From Warburgia ugandensis (taxonomy: Eukaryota; Streptophyta; Magnoliopsida; Canellales; Canellaceae), in the NCBI GenBank assembly GCA_035236585.1, contig CP141130.1, positions 78,439,944 through 78,503,943 on the forward strand: a DNA stretch of 64,000 bases, given 5' to 3'. The position numbers were made by a program, and so were the translations under genes. The notes under the pieces are model-generated. The model saw only the letters and a program-made list of their open reading frames with translations, was not told the origin of the DNA and did no database searches. Below are positions 58,622 through 64,000 of this stretch, piece after piece. How positions within the stretch are numbered: position 1 is the stretch's first letter; each line of letters opens with the position of its first letter.

Positions 58622-59985
58622 TCTAGCAGACAGGATAGAGTTTATGAGAGGACCAAATGGAGGAGTTAGATTCAAGAGTAGGTTGGTGGTACCTACAGAT
58701 GATGATTTGAAGCGTGAGTTACTTCAGGAGGCACACCAGTCTCAGTATACGATCCATCCTGGAGGTACAAAGATGTATCAGGACCTCAAGAGACATTTTT
58801 GGTGGAACGAAATGAAGAAGGATGTTGGAGAGTATGTGGCACAGTGTCTAACCTATCAACAAGTCAAGGCAGAGCATCAACAACCATCAGGGTTACATCA
58901 GACATTGGATCTCCCTGAATGGAAGTGGGATCATATTACCATCGATTTCATTGTGGGCCTTCTGAGGACTGTTAGCAGACATGACATGATATGGGTCGTT
59001 GTGGATAGATTGACCAAGTCCGCTCATTTCCATCCTATCAGGCAAAATCAGATGGCGGACAGTCTATCAAAATTGTATGTTAAGAAGATAATAAGTCTAC
59101 ATGGAGTTCCCTTGACGATTATATCTTATCGAAACACTTGGTTTACCTCGAAGTACTGGAAGACCGTACAATAGGCTCTAGGATCTATGTTGAAATTTAG
59201 CACAGCATTCCACCCTCAAATAAATAGTCAAACCAAGAGGACCATCCAGACGATTAAAGATATACCATGAGCTTGTGTTATGGATTGGAAGGGTAGCTAG
59301 GAGGACCATTTACCACTAATAGAGTTTGCCTATAATAATAGCTATCATACAAGTATTGGCATAGCTCCATATAAGGCACTTTATGGCAGGCCTTGTCAGT
59401 TACCCTTATTTTGGAGTGATGTAGGAGAGACACATAATGAACTTTGAGTTGGTGGAAGAGTGTGCAGAGAAAGTTTGACTTATTCGAAAGAGATTGTTGA
59501 TAGCTCAGTCGCCAGAAGAGTTATGTTGACAAGAGGCGAAAAGTCCTAGAGTTCTCTGAAGGTGAGCATATATTCATAAAGGTTTCTCTTATGAAAGGAG
59601 TGATGAGGTTTGGGAATAAAGAGAAACTTAGCCTAAGGCACATTAGGCCTTTTGAGATTTTATGCAGAGTTGGGTCAGTAGCATACCAGTTAGCCTTACC
59701 ACCACGGTTGGCAAATGTATACAACGTCTTCCATGTATCTATGTTGAGGAAGTACGTGCTGGACCCATCTCACGTGCTGGAGAAAATTCTAGGAGAGTTA
59801 CAGCCGGATATGACTTTTGAGGAGAGACCTGTGCGTATATTGGATAAGAAAATCAAGGAGTTGAGGACTAAAACTATTTCATTAGTCAAAGTCCTTTGAC
59901 AACATCATTCGCTGCAGGAGGCCACATGGGAGATAGAAGAGGAGATGAGAAAGATTCACCCAGAGTTATTTACATAGAGGTATAT
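58622..59985 (+). pseudogene. Integrase and chromodomain of the Gypsy element, broken
   Basis: An open frame at 58,644-59,174 holds the zinc-binding region (EAHQSQYTIHPGGTKMYQDL, then CLTYQQVK with one Cys replaced by Tyr) and the core start WDHITIDFIVGL. Further core is readable past stops: FHPQIN-like near 59,208, [13 protein letters not shown] near 59,322 and [11 protein letters not shown] near 59,365. The C-terminal part lies at 59,591-59,899 (GSVAYQLALPPRLANVYNVF). A chromodomain end follows after a stop (EATWEIEEEMRKIHPEL, 59,917-59,970). Non-functional. Confidence 0.87.
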
Positions 59986-62900
59986 ACCGAAATTTTGAAG
60001 ACGGAATTTTTATAAGGACGGAAGGATGTAATATCCTCAATTTTTAACCATAAATTAGTAATAAGATAAATTAAATAAATTAAAAATTTTCTACATGGAA
60101 TTTGATTTTGAAATTACTAAAACTAGAAAGTACACATCGATAGGAATTGAACGGTATAAAGAATGTCAAAAATGGAGTTCGGATGAGTGAGATATGACCA
60201 TTTTAAGTTGTAAGGGTAAATTGGTAATTAGCCAAGGACGCGAATTAGAGGGATAAGTATTGATAACGACACCCCTTTCCATTCCCATCCAGCTCCAATG
60301 GAGGAAGGCAGTGATCTACCTTCCCATTCGAGAAGATCAGATCTCAACCTATAAAAACTAGTTTTCCCTTCCATTCCCACACCAAATAACTAGAGAAGAA
60401 CCCTCGTTTTCCCCTGTGCATGCTGTGAAAACGAAACGAATTGAAGGTTGCAGGCTTCAAAGGGCTTGATCTCCACACTCTGGCTCTAATCAGGTAAGCT
60501 ACATACTCTAACTTGTTATTTACCTTGTTTTCTAACTTTTCCCTCACAAATCGAGGCTAGATCTAAGCTGAATGGCCGTTGGATAGCCTAAGGAATCAAA
60601 ACCGTGGAGCATGGTTAGACTCACATTAAGGACACCTCAAATGGTAGATCTGAGCTGTTCATTGTGATCTTTGGACCAAAAAACTTAGGAACGATGAAAA
60701 TAGATAAAAAAAAAAAAATTGAAGCATCTGGGGTTCTGATCAAGCCAAAACAAGGAGGATGGCTCGGGTTTATTGTCCTGGACGACCGAAACACGCTGAG
60801 CGTCCTGGCATCAGTGCGCTACGGGGACGTCAGTGTAAACCCCTTCCGCCTGTGTAAATCGGTGCAAACACCTACCTGACCCTTATAAATTAATTTGTTA
60901 ATTTATGAAGTCTTTTCACTAAAAGCTTTATTTTGGAAGCTACAAAGGTCCAAATCATGATCGAAAATATCTGTTGTGATCCTCTTGATGATGTAGACCT
61001 ATATTTGACTTGAAAACTCACATTTAACCACTTTTAAATTGGTCAAATCATAAAATATTATTTAATAACTTAGATCAAGCCAATCAATGGATAATCAGGC
61101 CTTAGAAATGAATTGCATGTGTCAAATATGAGAAGTTCTAGGGGATTAGAAGATTGGATCTCTAGTAATGGTCAAGAAGCAGTGATCTTAACCATTGATC
61201 TGATCAGGTATCTTAGGAGTGCCTGATCAGAGAGCGATCTGACTCTCAGATCGATGTGTAATTATGGAGATATATGTCAATCTCTAGATAAACATGTAAA
61301 GAAAGATGAATCAAATAATCTAGACTGTTGATTAAGATCAAGATCTAAATCCGGGAGATCATTATATAAATTGATATGTAAATTGGTATAAATTAAGAGA
61401 AAAGCATAGGATGAATTTTATCGAGGGACAGTAAATGATGCAAAAATAGTACTGTGATACTGATAGGTGCATCAAAGCATGTGAGTTGAGAGGATTACAC
61501 GCTTGATTGGATTATTCCTTTGTTGAGGTAGGTGACGACAGTTAATCTTATGTTTTGATTTCTAAAACTTACATTATCATAACATTCATGGTTGATTGTG
61601 ATTGATTGTCATTCATTTATTTATTCTGAGATTTTGTGAGATTCAACGTTTTATGCTATGATCAATATTAGATTTTGATTGTATATTGAATAAGTTTTCA
61701 TGATCGATTGTTTTATGAGACTGATACCGCATATCTTATGTATGATTAGTAATTATCTTTCCTTATTACATTACTGAGATTGATTGGTTTTCATAACATT
61801 GATGGTAGAGGCTTGGTGGCTAGTCCTTTAAGAGACTAACCCCAGGATGAGGGGTGTGCCTTGGGGATTGTGAGCCACGAGTGCTCCTGATTTTACAAGA
61901 TACGCGATTTTCGTGTTTTGTGATTTATGACGGATGCTCTCATCCAATGGATGTCATGCTAAGAGGGAGTAGGGCCGGCCACCTACCCTCCAAAATTGTG
62001 ATGTGATAGATACCTACCCATAGATGGCTTTCGGTAGGGGTTTGGTAACATGGATAGTCCGCACTAATGATCTGGGCCTTTCCATGGGGACGAACATTAA
62101 GTCTCCCATTATGGTGTCGACGGGGAGCGGCAATGGTTGAGACCCTGTAGGGATTGTTACTGCAGCATGACGATCCATACTTGTGTTCTGTATGCTTGCA
62201 TGATGAGCATGGAGATGTTATTGTATGCTTGGGTGTGACGACACTCAAAGGATTGATATGAGTACTCATGATCTATTAGACGAGTGTATGGGACACTTGT
62301 GAGACCCATGTACCTTGGGGTGCCCTATTTGTTATTGTATGCTCGTTGATAGTGGATCATATCATATTTTACATCTATGAGATTATCCTATTTTATATCC
62401 ATGGGATGCATGTTTTATTTCATATGATGTTTTAAGGCTATATTGGCATCACTTATGATATTTATATTTTCATGGATAATTGACCTACGCCTTACATCCA
62501 TATTGTTATTTGATTTTATTTTTCCTTGTTATTACATTAAATGTCTATGTATGAGTGCAACAGCAGGAAGGGCAAGGCCGTGAAAGGACAGAGATAGCAG
62601 TGGGGACCACCTGATTTGATCGATAGATAGCTCGACATGAGTGGTTAGATAGATTTTCATTTGAACCTATTTTATGGACTGTATACCCTCATTAGATGGA
62701 TTTGATTATGACATATATATATATATATTATGTACTTGTCTTTAAATATAGTGGATTATTATGATGGATGGACCCTAGGCAACAATATGATGTTTTTGGA
62801 TATTATTGTTTTAAAAATAAAGGCGCTGTTGATTTTGACGTTGGATTTGATATTATTATTATCTTAAATTTATTGCTACGTACTTACATTTATCTTTTAA

Positions 62901-63061
62901 TCGTGGTCATGATGTTTTTGGAAAAAGAAAATAACACTTGGAGGTTTTTCAGTAAATGTTCTAATAAAATAATTAATAGAATCTTTTGATTTTAGGATCC
63001 CAACTATTATTATTATTATTATTCAAAAAATGTTATAAAAAACCTGGGGTGTTACATCGAG

Positions 63062-63320
63062 TCACTAAGAAACTTAGCTATCTTTCCAAAAACTTGCCCA
63101 TGTTTTTCGATCTAAGTCATATGATCCACCCAATTGAATTCATGATGATATTATCCAAGTAAAGTTGTTCACCATGTTTTTCCAAAAATTATTTGTCTCT
63201 CTTTTTAAAGTATGTGTTAGTTACAACTAGGTTATATGTTAAAGCAAAATTAAATATTGCTTTCCCCATCTCATTTCTTTCTCCAATAACAGTTCTTCCA
63301 TGCACCTTACTATGTCCTTC
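63062..63320. other. Short stretch right of the Gypsy element, unassigned
   Basis: It continues the sequence interrupted at 54,876 and passes into LINE sequence around 63,300. No gene. Confidence 0.3.
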
Positions 63321-63770
63321 CTTTTCTTTTCTTAGATGATTGTTAAAGTTTGCTCTTATAAATATGCCTCTATGTTGAGAATTTCTTGCATGACTTCCTC
63401 TATATCTTCTAAGGACTATCTCTTTATTCTATCTTCTAACCCTACTTGTGGTGTACGTGCACTTACAACATTTATGATTTTCTCTATTAGAACAAGTTTT
63501 GTTAGTATAATTCTATCACTGGTTCTTTTAACGGCTATAACTTTATCCTTTAATTCTTTCTTTATCTACCACTATTCCCACATTATTTCTATTATTGTTC
63601 TTTTTTATGTACCAGAGCTTATATTTATTGATTTCTCTAATTTAGCTCATTTCAACTTGGTTTCTTGGACAAAAATGATGTTGACTTTCTTGCATTTTAT
63701 TGTATCTACTAATTTCAGACTCTTACATGTAATGTACCTATATTCCATATGATGTTATGAATCTTGTTCT
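63320..63770 (-). mobile_element. RTE LINE copy B, endonuclease fragment
   Basis: On the minus strand an endonuclease-type block is readable with stops: RTSDRIILTKLVL then INVVSA and PQVGLEDRIK, a pattern matching the N-terminal part of plant RTE proteins (the VVSAYAPQVG region of the AP endonuclease domain). It is the 5' portion of the element whose 3' end is at 42,175, about 21 kb away. The 138-codon plus-strand frame here is its reverse complement. Confidence 0.65.
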
Positions 63771-64000
63771 CTTGACTTAGCCTATTTACCCGTGCACTTC
63801 CCAAACGGCACAGGAATTTGGCTACCAAGGCTTCAACATCTAGAACATTTTGCCAATGGTTTGAATCATATCCGCATGCTCATATTATTACCCTCATGAA
63901 TGACATTAGAGGGATTATGTATGAAAGAAAATATAAATACTAAGTACCTCATTGGATTTTCTTTGGATTTTAATGAATCGTAGCATTTTTTCTATATATA
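63771..64000. other. Right window end, no feature assigned
   Basis: May still be LINE 5' sequence. The missing C-terminal end of the synthetase pseudogene was not found here and may lie beyond the window. Confidence 0.3.

Larger units (their letters stand above)
54877..63061 (+). mobile_element. Chromodomain Ty3/Gypsy retrotransposon, rearranged
   Basis: 5' LTR: 54,882-56,362 (1,481 bp). 3' LTR: 60,027-63,056 (3,030 bp). Both start TGTAATATCC and end with GGTGTTACA. Five-base repeats CCGAG (54,877) and TCGAG (63,057) flank it, a target duplication with one mismatch. The primer-binding site TGGTATCAAAGCCC (56,365) fits Met-tRNA. About 1.6 kb of the right LTR (61,307-62,928) is absent from the left LTR. 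Gag is followed by a foreign LTR fragment instead of protease, reverse transcriptase and RNase H; then come integrase and a chromodomain, which targets such elements to heterochromatin. Long LTRs plus a chromodomain suggest the Tekay/Del group. It cannot transpose on its own. Confidence 0.92.

Noticed and set aside
63336-63752. 138-codon plus-strand frame with hydrophobic stretches, resembling a membrane protein
   Set aside because: It is the reverse complement of the LINE endonuclease fragment, and its hydrophobicity reflects T-rich sequence.
1-64000. A new defence, metabolic or other multi-gene system
   Set aside because: Only one likely functional gene is present. All other coding sequence is from transposable elements or pseudogenes with disrupting mutations.

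Overview
The window is nuclear DNA of a flowering plant. It is AT-rich, it has one intron-rich gene of a plant-specific family, and it carries about a dozen copies of a tRNA-derived SINE that I recognise as the Au family. The rest is largely decayed Copia, Gypsy and RTE-type LINE elements and long microsatellites. I cannot name the species; a magnoliid or other early-diverging angiosperm is only an impression.

Left part, 1-18,000. One apparently complete gene for a DUF707 protein lies on the minus strand: 14 coding exons between 14,728 and 6,597, 394 residues, all joins in phase. A spliced 5' leader reaches back to a TATA box near 17,846. Downstream of it in the direction of transcription, and running off the left edge, are two exons of a second, decayed DUF707 copy (1-1,855). 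Introns of the intact gene hold an Au SINE with a perfect 17-bp target duplication, a 3 x 95 bp tandem array, a long-TIR MITE and a 17-bp perfect hairpin.

Middle part, 18,000-38,200. No gene was found. It holds SINEs, an identical 472-bp tandem duplication, simple repeats, a possible L1 RNase H relic, a complete but dead Copia element (28,155-34,362, target duplication AGGAT) and a 5'-truncated RTE LINE (36,170-37,808, minus).

Right part, 38,200-64,000. A degenerate cytosolic aspartyl-tRNA synthetase gene (plus strand, introns retained) starts at 38,272. One exon is split by an Au SINE, and the copy is cut off at about 42,170 by a second RTE LINE. That LINE is broken into pieces at 42,175-43,575, 54,189-54,300 and about 63,300-63,770. 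The first gap (about 10.6 kb) holds a Gypsy LTR fragment and an Athila-like pol region flanked by two roughly 1.95-kb LTRs in inverted orientation. The second gap holds mainly a chromodomain Gypsy element (54,882-63,056). The protease-RT-RNase H part of that element is missing, and an Athila-type LTR fragment stands in its place.

The only likely working gene is the DUF707 gene. I found no new biological system. The noteworthy content is the DUF707 duplicate, the layered aspartyl-tRNA synthetase/SINE/LINE/Gypsy insertion history, the inverted-LTR element and the identical tandem duplication.
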